A stretch of 37,074 bases of DNA, taken from Loktanella sp. M215 (lineage in GTDB: Bacteria > Pseudomonadota > Alphaproteobacteria > Rhodobacterales > Rhodobacteraceae). The position numbers were made by a program, and so were the translations under genes. The stretch's first letter is position 1. Each line of letters opens with the position of its first letter. The DNA lies in contig NZ_WMEA01000003.1 of assembly GCF_021735925.1 (NCBI RefSeq), positions 1 to 37,074 of the forward strand, written 5' to 3'. Of this stretch, positions 17,159 to 25,795 are shown in pieces. Under the pieces are notes generated by a model that was not told where the DNA came from, did no database searches, and saw nothing but the letters and a program-made list of their open reading frames with translations.

Positions 17159-17258
17159 CCAACTTTGGCAGTTGGATTGCTGTCCGCCGCGGATCGCTGC
17201 GGAATGAAAGGCCCTCCCGGCCTCTCAAACTCTCCAGTGCCAACCTTGGCGGTTGGAT
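17159..17258 (+). repeat. Two direct repeats, each a small hairpin
   Basis: CCAACTTTGGCAGTTGGAT at 17,159-17,177 and CCAACCTTGGCGGTTGGAT at 17,240-17,258. Each contains CCAAC...GTTGG, a 5-bp palindrome, and they start 81 bases apart. Possibly binding sites for a relaxosome protein, or part of the single-strand priming region (inference). Confidence 0.5.
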
Positions 17259-17510
17259 CGCGTCCCGCCGGGTCTTGCCCGCAGCCCGACCGTTGCCCCC
17301 CGTTGGGGGCCGGTCTGCTGCGGGCTGCGCCCCGACGGGATCTGCACAGCGCCGGACCTCGCGGTCCCGGCGCGGTGCAGTGGGTTTGCCGGTGGCAAAT
17401 CGCTCGTTCGGCGTATCGAAATCCTGCCCTTTCCGTGGCGCAGGTTCCCGATACCCCGCACGGCCGGGCGCGTCGCCCAGCGACCCTCTGGGTCCCTTCG
17501 GACACGCTGC

Positions 17511-17578
17511 CGTTTGTCCTCCAGCCCCAGCAGTGCTGGCGGGCACCCCGGTGTGGGGCGCGGTCCGGAGGACAAACG
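17511..17578. repeat. 68-base three-way-junction / cruciform structure
   Basis: Outer arms CGTTTGTCCTCC and GGAGGACAAACG pair perfectly over 12 bp. Between them lie two further hairpins, CCAGCAGTGCTGG and CCCCGGTGTGGGG. It lies ~90 bases before the relaxase start. It could fold in single-stranded transferred DNA or in the relaxase leader RNA. Confidence 0.65.
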
Positions 17579-17670
17579 ACGCGGCACCCCGTGGCCATCA
17601 ATGGCAGGGCTGCCAAGCGGCATGTCGCGGCGCTGCACCTGTGCATGCCGGCCGTGGCGGGGTAGGGCGC

Positions 17671-18882
17671 GTGGCCAGCTACCACCTCTCTGTCAAAACC
17701 GTGAAGCGCAGCGCCGGCCGCTCCGCCACGGCGGCCGCGGCCTACCGTGCCGGCGAGAGCATCGCCTGCGAACGCGAGGGCCGCGTGCACGACTACACGG
17801 CGAAAGGCGGCGTGCTGGAAACGTTCATCATCACGCCGGAGGGTGCGCCGGACTGGGCGCGGGATCGTGCGGCCTTGTGGAACGCGGCTGAGGCGCGGGA
17901 GACCCGAAAGAACTCGGTCACCGCCCGCGAGTGGGAAGTGTCGTTGCCCTCTGAAATCAGCGATACAGATCGCGTCGAGATCACCCGCGACTTTGCCCAG
18001 GCGCTAGTTGATCGCTACGACATTGCCGTCGATGTCGCGATCCATGCGCCGCACCGCGAGGGCGATCAGCGCAACTATCATGCCCACATCCTGACCAGTA
18101 CCCGGGTGCTGGAACCGGAGGGGTTCACTGACAAGACCCGGGTACTCGATGCGGCCAAAACCGGTGGTGTCGAGATCGAGGAGATGCGCGGCGTCTGGGC
18201 TGAGTTGCAGAACGCGGCACTGGAGCGGGCGGCGGTGCTGGAGCGGGTCGATCACCGGTCTTTGGAGCTCCAGCGCGAGGCCGCGTTGGAGCGCGGCGAT
18301 GCGCTGGAGGCCGAGGCATTGGACAGGGATCCGGAGCTAAAGCTGGGGCCGGCGGCGAATGCGATCGAGCGGCGGGAGATGCGGGCGGCCGCGCGGGACG
18401 GGCGGGACTATGAGCCAGTCACCGAGCGCGGGGCGGTGGTGCATGCGGCGCGGCAGGCGAAGGCGGTGTTTAACGATATGCGGGACCGGGTGCTGGCCGC
18501 CCGCGAGACTTACGCGCTGCAACGCGACGCCGGGCGAGACCGCGTCAGTGCAGGGCTTGCGGCGCTCAGGGCTGCGGCCGGGCGGCAGGGGCTGGGCGAA
18601 GGGCGCGACGTGGGGGATGGCGCTGAAAAGGCGGCAGACCCCGTGACGCGGCCGTCGGTCCGGGAGCGGCTGGCGGGGATCCTGGCGCCGGATGTGAGCG
18701 CCCCGGGGCTGGAGGCGGATGTGGAGGATACGCGGGCACGGCTGGCGGCAGCGCTCGGTCGCGCTGCGCCAGTGGTGGTGCCGGACATCGAGATGGATGA
18801 CGGGGACGCGCGCGACGGCAAGGCGAAGGTTAGGCAGCGCGAAGGGCGCACCTTGGGGGACGATACCGGGTGGAGTATCTAA
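17671..18882 (+). CDS. mobA: MobQ-family relaxase (MobA/MobL), 403 aa
   Basis: Nicks oriT and leads the strand during transfer. From GTG 17,671 the protein opens V-A-S-Y-H-L-S-V-K-T, the standard MobA/MobL start. Tyr25 (A-A-A-A-Y-R-A-G) falls at the number of the catalytic tyrosine of R1162 MobA. The histidine cluster is H125, H128 and H137-A-H139. The C-terminal ~200 residues are charged and helical. The open frame extends upstream to 17,122 without motifs, so I reject the longer start. No primase domain is visible. Confidence 0.9.
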   Translation: MASYHLSVKTVKRSAGRSATAAAAYRAGESIACEREGRVHDYTAKGGVLETFIITPEGAPDWARDRAALWNAAEARETRKNSVTAREWEVSLPSEISDTDRVEITRDFAQALVDRYDIAVDVAIHAPHREGDQRNYHAHILTSTRVLEPEGFTDKTRVLDAAKTGGVEIEEMRGVWAELQNAALERAAVLERVDHRSLELQREAALERGDALEAEALDRDPELKLGPAANAIERREMRAAARDGRDYEPVTERGAVVHAARQAKAVFNDMRDRVLAARETYALQRDAGRDRVSAGLAALRAAAGRQGLGEGRDVGDGAEKAADPVTRPSVRERLAGILAPDVSAPGLEADVEDTRARLAAALGRAAPVVVPDIEMDDGDARDGKAKVRQREGRTLGDDTGWSI

Positions 18883-18977
18883 GGATTGCGATACAGGATC
18901 CGTGCTCATCAATGCTACTGGCTATAACGATACCTTAGCGCACACTGTTGGTGCCAAACTTCAACCTTGAGCCTAAG

Positions 18978-19115
18978 CTATGGAGACGATGCAGTAGGTC
19001 GAGCTTTAAATCGGTGCAGCTTGTAGTCTATCGGCGCCTGCGCACGATCATCAAAAACTAAAAAGACCACGGCTTCATCGTCTTCCAGTAGCGCGTTCCA
19101 CACGCTTTGTTCAAC
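18978..19115 (-). other. 45-codon open extension after an in-frame TAG
   Basis: The frame of the upstream 341-aa gene continues after its TAG (19,116-19,118) for 45 sense codons (V-E-Q-S-V-W-N-A-L-L-E-D-D...K-A-R-P-T-A-S-S-P) to a TAG at 18,978. The GTG at 19,103 could start a short gene of its own. It may be a remnant of another gene or the true C-terminus if the TAG is an error. Confidence 0.3.
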
Positions 19116-20141
19116 CTAATACAAATTAATTCCGTTTAGGCGGACACAATAACAATTAATCGCAGGAATTCCCCCAGAAAACCTAATACCTATCGAGTAG
19201 TCAGGGTTTTTATCAAGTGGCTGATTGTAAAAAACCCCAGTTTGCATCGGACTAACGCTGTAGCGACAAGCATAAAGTGCCATAGCGAGTGATACAGGTT
19301 TCGGACCGTAAGGTGCAAGAGATAGTGCAATAGTTCCATATCCACCAATCCCACAAAGCTCATCGTAAACCTCTGGTATATTTAATCCGTCAACTCTCTT
19401 AATATCCAGCTTGCGAGTTTCAGAATTCGGAAATATCCTTCTGATAAATTTCCAGTTCCGAGATACCCGATCAGGATGTGAGGGGAATGGGAAGAGGAAA
19501 GATACAGTCCCTTCATTGAAATCAGATGAATTGACTTGTTCTGGCAAACCCATAGGATCGTACCCGATTGCTATAACAACTTTACGGTCCTGCACTGAAT
19601 CGCGAGAAAGTCTGAAGCTAGGTAAAGCATCCCATGCCTCATGATTTTCGACCAAGGCATTTTGGTCGTACTTCTCGGGCTCCGTATAGGTAAATATGAT
19701 ATTTTTAGTTTGCAGCGGTAATTTTAGGCAAAGCTTGCACAGGAAAAAAAGAACCTTTTGCGGCATCGAAGTGATGTCAATAATTAGGTTCTCGCCTACA
19801 CTATCCTTCAGGAACTCTTTAATACGAGCTTCAAAATTTCCGAAACGTGATTGAGTTGAAATTCTATTAATACTAGAATTATTAACGCCATTCCGAAGAA
19901 ATTCGTTTCTATTAAAACTTATCTTTCTGTTGATTTTGTCGGCTTCCCACACCGGTCCATGTTCAACCTCAAAGATTAGTTCACTAGTTATAGAGCAGAA
20001 ATTTCCAATCTGACTAATGAGCCCGGTACACCTTTCTTCAGTTGAAATACAACCAATCATAGACCAATCTGTAGCTACACACCCCGAAAGTATTCTCTCG
20101 ACACTTCCCCACGCCCTGAATGGCCTACCCTCGCGTATCAA
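19116..20141 (-). CDS. Unknown 341-aa protein with CARF-like D-x-T-S motif; last gene of the PRTase-AAA+ operon
   Basis: No family assigned with confidence. Residues 117-139 read as a strand, D-I-T-S-M-P-Q and a helix (L-I-I-D-I-T-S-M-P-Q-K-V), followed by strand N-I-I-F-T-Y-T-E-P-E-K-Y. This resembles the D-x-T-G/S loop of CARF-type Rossmann folds that bind cyclic oligonucleotides. A second block, S-L-A-P-Y-G-P-K-P-V-S-L-A (274-286), looks conserved. No membrane segment. Start TTG 20,139-20,141 overlaps the ATPase stop (TTGA), so it is translationally coupled. AT-rich, unlike the transfer genes. An in-frame TAG ends it, but the frame stays open for 45 more codons. Confidence 0.7.
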   Translation of the reverse strand: MIREGRPFRAWGSVERILSGCVATDWSMIGCISTEERCTGLISQIGNFCSITSELIFEVEHGPVWEADKINRKISFNRNEFLRNGVNNSSINRISTQSRFGNFEARIKEFLKDSVGENLIIDITSMPQKVLFFLCKLCLKLPLQTKNIIFTYTEPEKYDQNALVENHEAWDALPSFRLSRDSVQDRKVVIAIGYDPMGLPEQVNSSDFNEGTVSFLFPFPSHPDRVSRNWKFIRRIFPNSETRKLDIKRVDGLNIPEVYDELCGIGGYGTIALSLAPYGPKPVSLAMALYACRYSVSPMQTGVFYNQPLDKNPDYSIGIRFSGGIPAINCYCVRLNGINLY

Positions 20142-22170
20142 TCTTCTACCCCGCCACGAAAATTAAGTGTAAGTTGTTCGTCTATAGGATTACTAATATA
20201 TTTTTTCTTGAGTTTTGAGCGGCTAACACCAGCCGCTGAAGATACTCGCGCTGAACACATCCAGTCTTCAATATCCTCAATGTTGGAATATATTGGTTCT
20301 TTAGTATGAGCAGTTGGAATTTGAAAATAAGGAGTAAGAATTGAAGACAGAAACCACTTCTGACTTTGTCCTCGGGATCGAGACTTAGAAGTGTGAGAAT
20401 GTTGCTCAAGAACTCCAAAAGACACGCAATTTTCAAGGAATGACTCTACATGGCGAGCCGCCTCAAGATCTTTAACGGGAAGAGAAAATCCGTTCTCCCC
20501 CGGATATGACATACTTTTATCACGCGTCAGCCGATCCCTTATCGCTGTGCCAAGAACGTTAGCGAACCGATGTCGGTCATCACCTCCTTTTGGCTCAGCG
20601 CGAACCTTCCTAAACCAATATTCACTAGCTGAATGAATCCCAGTAGCCTGTGTAAGAGGATCAATCCCCTTTGGAAAAATCTGCGAAGACTCACTAGTAC
20701 TTCGTAGATACTCGGCCCAAATGAATTGGCAAATACTCAGAAATACAAATATGTTTTTTCCAGAGAGCAAAACAATATCAGGCGCACCATACCAGACAAG
20801 CTTTTGCCTACATGTTGAAAAAACCTGCATTAATGCCTGTTGTTTACGCTCCTTCTTCCACCAAACTTTACTTTGCCAAGGTTCTGACATGATTAACTCA
20901 GGCGAAATATCAATGGAATCAATATTCTGACGCGTCCAAGCCTCACCAAGTTTTGCACTTATCGGATTCGTCCGAGATACCTCTGAAAGGGCATTTTTGA
21001 TCAGTGGTGAAACTTGGAAATCTGATGAAATTACTCGTTTTCCACTATCGCGGATGAACGTAGCCACCTTATCTTCAGCAGAAGCGCGTTTTCCGAAAAG
21101 ATATGTTAATTTGCTGCCTTTTGGCAAGCAATCGAACTCGGCGAATCTCAGCCGTCTATCAAATACGTCCTCACATAAGTCTTGAAACAACGTTCTTCGA
21201 TTCTCGCCGCCTCGCAAAATCTTGATGATATCAACAAGCTCATATTCCCTCCCCTCTTCAGTAAAGGAGTTGTTTCCAAATCCCTGAAGGCCCTTCAGCA
21301 TTGAATACGGTCTTGCTCCGACTCTATATGATACTCTTTTTATCGCGATTTCCCAGCATTCTCATTATCACGCTGCGAAAAATCGGAGTTCCTAATTCGC
21401 CATTATCCCGCTCCAAATCCATCAAATCTTCAAATTGATCTATGGTGATAAAAATTGGTAAGTCGATCGGTATGATTCCACTGGACTTTAAAGCATCTGC
21501 AATGCTTCCAATTGGATCACCGGGCTTCGTCTTTGTAAAATTAAGGCTTTTAGGAAAGTCAGAATTATAATTTAGAAAACTTTCGTACTGAAGAATTCTA
21601 TTAGAAATTACCTTCCTCAGTGCATGAAATGTATCGACATTATCAAGAACACCGAACCAGCACGAATCCTTTTTTAATTTCTGAGCGAAATTATTAAGCT
21701 TCGTTTCCGAAATTTCGGCGCCGATAAAATCGGCTAACTTAGCGCCGCGATCGGACCAGAGAAGCTCAATATTTGTCAAAAGATCGTCGACTATCCAGTA
21801 ATTTAGATAGTCTCCAAAGAATAAACCTAATATATTCTTGTTGCTATCTACTTCTTCAGATATTGATCTCTGGCCGAAATCTAAAAGCACCACTTGACCG
21901 AAGAACGATACTTGCAGATAAAAACTTCGAGCAATGAACTGGTAATGGCCAAGGTTCAGAACTATTTTTATAAGCAATCAAAACTTCTGGTTTTAATAAA
22001 TTCAGTAAGGCTGATTTTCCGGAACCTTGCAGGCCAGTTAATACTACACTACCAGGTTGGAACAGCTCATGCGTTTTACTTTCACGGAGTAAAACGGGAC
22101 TAAAGATCTCTACAAACCTATCAGCTGGTATTGATTCAGTATGATATAGATTGTTGAAAGGATTAGTCAT
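20138..22170 (-). CDS. ORC/CDC6-like AAA+ ATPase, ~676 aa (two homopolymer frame errors)
   Basis: Seen as three consecutive frames (22,170-21,856; 21,977-21,324; 21,301-20,138). Removing one A from each of the five-A runs at 21,965-21,969 and 21,337-21,341 joins them into 676 codons plus stop. Walker A G-L-Q-G-S-G-K-S (46-53) and Walker B-like F-I-T-I-D-Q-F-E-D-L (240-249) are clear. The second join creates R-D-K-R-V-S-Y-R-V-G-A-R, which fits the arginine-rich segment I recall from ORC/CDC6-type ATPases paired with PRTase-like proteins. The ~350-residue C-terminal part may contain winged helices and is otherwise unknown. ATG 22,168-22,170 overlaps the PRTase stop. Likely a sensor or switch ATPase (inference). 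Confidence 0.72.
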
Positions 22171-23198
22171 GGCGTCACCTCTAAAGCTTCCCTTGATGTT
22201 CTCAAAAAAAGTGGTTCCCAGTATCCCGCTCGCCTGCGATGGATAAGAGGTATAGTATTATCCGGGCAATTTGTCGATGTAACAATGAAGCCACCAGTAG
22301 CTCCTTGCTGATTGACGCCGTCAAAACCAAATGGCCCAAAATCTTGAGGAGATCCGGGGATAACTACCTTTGGATGGACGACGTTTGCAGTTTTCCTAAT
22401 TGTTGGAAAATCCGGGTGTTCGCCATCTATTGCATTTTTAGTTATGAAACATTTTTGAGGTATTTCAAGGACAGGACTAAAACTAAAGTTTCTATATTGT
22501 CTCTGTAACCTTAGTGCTAACTGGGCACCCGCGGGGCAGATATACATAGGACAGAACAAAACTTTTATATTCCGATCGACATTACACGCAAGCTTTAGAA
22601 AGGGCTCAACTTGCGAACCGCTGCCAACGAAATCTTCAAATAAAACTATGTGGCTTATGTTTTCACCAAGATTCCGGACAATTTCGGTATCTATAAATTG
22701 CTGTCGCTGCCATGATTTACGATGAGCATACCATGTATATCGTGGCCTTCCGTGTAGATTATTTTTTCCCAAAAAGCTACGTAGCCCAAAACTGTCAGTA
22801 ATCTCAGTGAGCAAAGTCCTATTTAATATTGATTTTAAATCTGCATCTGCCGTTGTAGAGAATACATTTAATTTTTGATCGTTCATCAACCAAGATACTA
22901 CGTGACGGCTGAATGCTGTTCGGTAAGCTGCATCAAGTTCATTGTCGCCAAAGAAAATTAGGTGACGCAATAGTACAAATAAAGATTTCTGGTCGTCATC
23001 AGTTTCTGCAGATCCAATCCATCGCGCCAACCGGAAGATAAAATCTCCATGACCACCATGTTTTGTGACGTCATATTCATTATAGAGCTCTCGTGACAAA
23101 AACTCTATGTCCTTCTTAATATCACTTATGCCAATGGATCCGTCGTAGTCTTCTTGGCACCAAATCTGTAGTTTCCGTTGTAGTTCAATAGGTGTCAT
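22167..23198 (-). CDS. Phosphoribosyltransferase-like protein (PRTase-CE type), 343 aa
   Basis: Residues 183-196 read H-I-V-L-F-E-D-F-V-G-S-G-S-Q: a hydrophobic strand, acidic pair and G-S-G loop as in the PRPP-binding motif of type I phosphoribosyltransferases. An N-terminal helical domain (1-150) precedes it. The C-terminus has F-G-F-D-G-V-N-Q-Q-G-A-T-G-G and an H-R-R-R-A-G-Y-W-E-P-L-F end. This fits conflict-associated PRTase-like proteins that sit next to ORC/CDC6-type ATPases. Substrate unknown; it may make or sense a nucleotide rather than salvage bases (inference). Intact, and joined to both neighbours by ATGA overlaps. Confidence 0.78.
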   Translation of the reverse strand: MTPIELQRKLQIWCQEDYDGSIGISDIKKDIEFLSRELYNEYDVTKHGGHGDFIFRLARWIGSAETDDDQKSLFVLLRHLIFFGDNELDAAYRTAFSRHVVSWLMNDQKLNVFSTTADADLKSILNRTLLTEITDSFGLRSFLGKNNLHGRPRYTWYAHRKSWQRQQFIDTEIVRNLGENISHIVLFEDFVGSGSQVEPFLKLACNVDRNIKVLFCPMYICPAGAQLALRLQRQYRNFSFSPVLEIPQKCFITKNAIDGEHPDFPTIRKTANVVHPKVVIPGSPQDFGPFGFDGVNQQGATGGFIVTSTNCPDNTIPLIHRRRAGYWEPLFLRTSREALEVTP

Positions 23199-24426
23199 CT
23201 TTTAAACCATTCATCACGTATATATTCAGCAATTTGTATGGAAAAACTTGGTGGTACGGCATTTCCGATCATTCTGAAGTTTACTTGATCTGAGCCGAAG
23301 AATTTATAACTATCAGGAAAACTTTGTATGCGTGCTGCTTCACGCACAGTAAAACCTCGGTGTTGATCAGGATGTAAGAAATACCGTGGTTGCCCAAATC
23401 TCGTGTCAACTGTTGGCGATACATCATTCCAATGTGGGCGTCTATATTTTCCATTAAAAGTGTGCGTTATATCGATATAATCTTCGACACGCTTAGCATA
23501 TCCTTTTTAATAAGACTATTTAAGATCTCGCTAGTATCTGATCCATATGACTTATCAATATAATAAGGCTCTACTGGATCGGCATCGCCGTTGCTCCGCC
23601 GGCGGTTTTGCCGCCGTAGTCTGGAAATGATCTCTAGTATTGATATCTCCGTATCATTAACTTGCCCGAATACTTCTGGTATATTCCATGTGTGAATTGA
23701 AGATATACCACACCTAACGTTTGATAATTTTTGACCTTGAGAAATTCGCCGCGAAATCTTATAGTCATTACCCTCTTCTGAAAGGGGATAAATTTGACCA
23801 TTTATAATATCTTCAGACCCTCTAAGAATGTCACTTAGCCTCTTGGGACTTTTATGCTTTAGGTTTAGGTTCAGTGGCTTCTCGTCTAAAACGGCGGTTA
23901 TCAGGACTCTGGTCCGAGATTGAGCTATTCCAAAATCAGAGACGAGATAGGACTTGGACGTTACCTTGTAATCTGAACTTTCCAGCTTCGAGACGGTTTC
24001 TTCATAATGATATTTATTAGTGGGGCTAAGTAGGCCCTTAACGTTTTCAATCAATACCAACTTTGGTTTGGCAAGACATGCGATTTCTGCGACGTTTAGC
24101 AGATGCTTGTTTCTTTCATCTGTTGGATCATTTTTTCCGGCGGTAGAAAAACCCTGACAAGGTGGACCAGCTATTAATATGTCAGATTCAGATACCTTTT
24201 GAATTACGTCGGCGTCTGGCTTGCTTAGGTCAGCTAACCTCACAGTTGCGCCTGTGTTTCTCTGAAGTGTTTCCAATGCATTTACGTCGTGATCAAATGA
24301 GCAATGCTGTTGAAATCCGGCTCGTTCGAAGCCTAAATCTAAACCGCCACAACCGCTGTATAAGCTGGCATATTTAATTTTTACTGGCACTTGTATGTCG
24401 GGTCCCGATCTGGATGTACTGAGCAA
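23195..24426 (-). CDS. dcm2: Second DNA (cytosine-5) methyltransferase, ~410 aa (one homopolymer frame error)
   Basis: Motif I A-S-L-Y-S-G-C-G-G-L-D-L-G-F (20-33), catalytic Cys90 in G-P-P-C-Q-G-F-S, motif VI E-N-V (127-129), motif VIII Q-S-R-T-R-V. The frame appears to stop at 23,467, but adding one A to the five-A run at 23,504-23,508 continues it through R-P-H-W-N-D-V-S-P-T-V, H-R-G-F-T-V-R-E-A-A-R-I-Q-S-F-P and motif X R-M-I-G-N-A-V-P-P. It then stops in an ATGA overlap with the PRTase gene. Start uncertain: TTG 24,426 has AAGGAG only two bases away; GTG 24,390 is an alternative. First gene of the operon; could mark self DNA for its partners. Confidence 0.85.
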
Positions 24427-24715
24427 GACTCCTTGCTGTCGTATGGTTCATTCCTGTATCAAACCTGAAGGAGATCTGAGACCAGCTTTGGTGATAGTTA
24501 AGGTGCCAAGGTATGTTTGGCTATGCGAGCAGCTTATGTGCGTCTTCGAAAAGGTTTTTCGAGCTGGCAATGCCGTTGTGGCTTTCGAAACCGGATGAAA
24601 CGTACGCCGTATGAGTATGTTGGTCGGTAGCATGGTTTGATGAGGCCAAGGTGTCTAGGTTTTGTGAACGATCGTAGGGCGGGGATCCTTGATAAGTACT
24701 TGACGCTGAAGTTAC

Positions 24716-25630
24716 CTATGCTTTTAGTGCTAGGATGGAAGTTGCGAATGTTGGTATACCCATTACATCAAGGCCGGGCGTCGAAACTCTTATAGATCCT
24801 GTGTTATTAGGCTCTTCATACTGAAACGTAGAGAGACTGGAGAACTTGAGGCCGCTTCCTGTAAGCTTGGTCTTCGCTTCCTGCACCAGAGTATCGCGAT
24901 AACTGTCAATATCGTTCGAAACCACTCGGTTAACCAGTTGCAACACCCCACCAGTATGAAGCAGCCGTGATGCGAGTTCGAGCTGTCTTCTTTCGAGTGC
25001 TTCGCGGTTTTCACGATCAGAGTGAATACCAATCTCATTGTAGATTTTGGTCATGCTTCGGGCCTTGTGTACACCCATGAACCACATCGTTACTGCATCA
25101 AACGGACTTTGCTCTTCAAGCCAGATTTCGAACTGCGGATCACGAAGTAACATGTCTGCGTTAATAACAGAGATTTCGCTTGGAGCGGGTATACGTCCTT
25201 TTCGGACTTCTATACTAAATTGGCCGCTCAATTGCCGTTTAGATTTGAGGCGCTGATGTGCCATTGGGATTAACTCTAAGCCGAGTAGCTTTACTGCTCC
25301 CGAAATACAATCGGGGTTCTCATCAACGCCAACGATCGAGCTTTGTAAAGGTGGTAGTTCGGATTTTATAGCTTCAATCCCATGCCCGAGACCGCAACCT
25401 ATATCAAAAACTTTTTTGATATTTCCAACCGAGACAAGATTGAGCGCTAGCTGATGATAGAGGCCTTGGGCCTTATATCGTTCCGCATTTTGGTTCCACC
25501 CACTAGCGTAACGCGCTTGAGCAACCTGAAGCTGCTTGTGCGGCGGTGCGGAGAGGATGGGACCATGACAGTCGTTGTGAAGATCACCGCTGCCGCAGGG
25601 ACAGGGCTCATGTGGTTGAAAGTCCATCAT
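24716..25630 (-). CDS. SEC-C zinc-motif + class I SAM methyltransferase, ~304 aa
   Basis: The N-terminal C-P-C-G-S-G-x5-C-H (Cys10, Cys12, Cys21, His22) is a SEC-C zinc-binding motif. Residues 74-84, V-F-D-I-G-C-G-L-G-H-G, are SAM-binding motif I, followed by acidic V-G-V-D-E-N-P-D. The target is unknown: small molecule, protein or RNA. ATG 25,628-25,630 chosen; ATG 25,627 and an upstream TTG at 25,648 are also in frame. Same strand as the PRTase operon but separated by 289 bases, so operon membership is uncertain. Confidence 0.8.
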   Translation of the reverse strand: MMDFQPHEPCPCGSGDLHNDCHGPILSAPPHKQLQVAQARYASGWNQNAERYKAQGLYHQLALNLVSVGNIKKVFDIGCGLGHGIEAIKSELPPLQSSIVGVDENPDCISGAVKLLGLELIPMAHQRLKSKRQLSGQFSIEVRKGRIPAPSEISVINADMLLRDPQFEIWLEEQSPFDAVTMWFMGVHKARSMTKIYNEIGIHSDRENREALERRQLELASRLLHTGGVLQLVNRVVSNDIDSYRDTLVQEAKTKLTGSGLKFSSLSTFQYEEPNNTGSIRVSTPGLDVMGIPTFATSILALKA

Positions 25631-25768
25631 ACGCCCTAATCGACCCAATTAACCTTTGCTTTGAGGCATACTCATAAACCAGTCGTTTGGAAAAGTAAGT
25701 CATCAAACCGCTAAGCTCATCACGCCGCATGGAGTGGTCACCGCCCTCCCTGATGGTATCTTAACACA

Positions 25769-25795
25769 CCTTAAGGGTATTTTAAGGAGTCAGGC
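25769..25795 (+). promoter_or_regulatory. Strong ribosome binding site before the 45-aa ORF
   Basis: AAGGAG at 25,784-25,789, six bases before ATG 25,796; a CCTTAA...TTAAGG palindrome overlaps it (25,769-25,787) and could hide or regulate the site. Confidence 0.4.

Larger units (their letters stand above)
16914..17670. other. oriT region and GC-rich leader between divergent transfer genes
   Basis: 757 bases without a believable gene. It holds the nick site (17,004), two near-identical hairpin repeats (17,159 and 17,240) and a 68-base three-way-junction structure (17,511). Several frames are open throughout only because GC-rich DNA has few stops; none shows known motifs before the relaxase start. 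Confidence 0.65.

Noticed and set aside
17122..17670. N-terminal extension of the relaxase frame (183 codons)
   Set aside because: GC-rich DNA keeps several frames open; the standard MobA/MobL start lies at GTG 17,671 and the upstream part holds oriT-type structures rather than protein motifs.
24395..24633. Open frames on both strands between the second dcm and the SEC-C methyltransferase
   Set aside because: 60-67 aa, low-quality composition, no ribosome site; likely promoter region.
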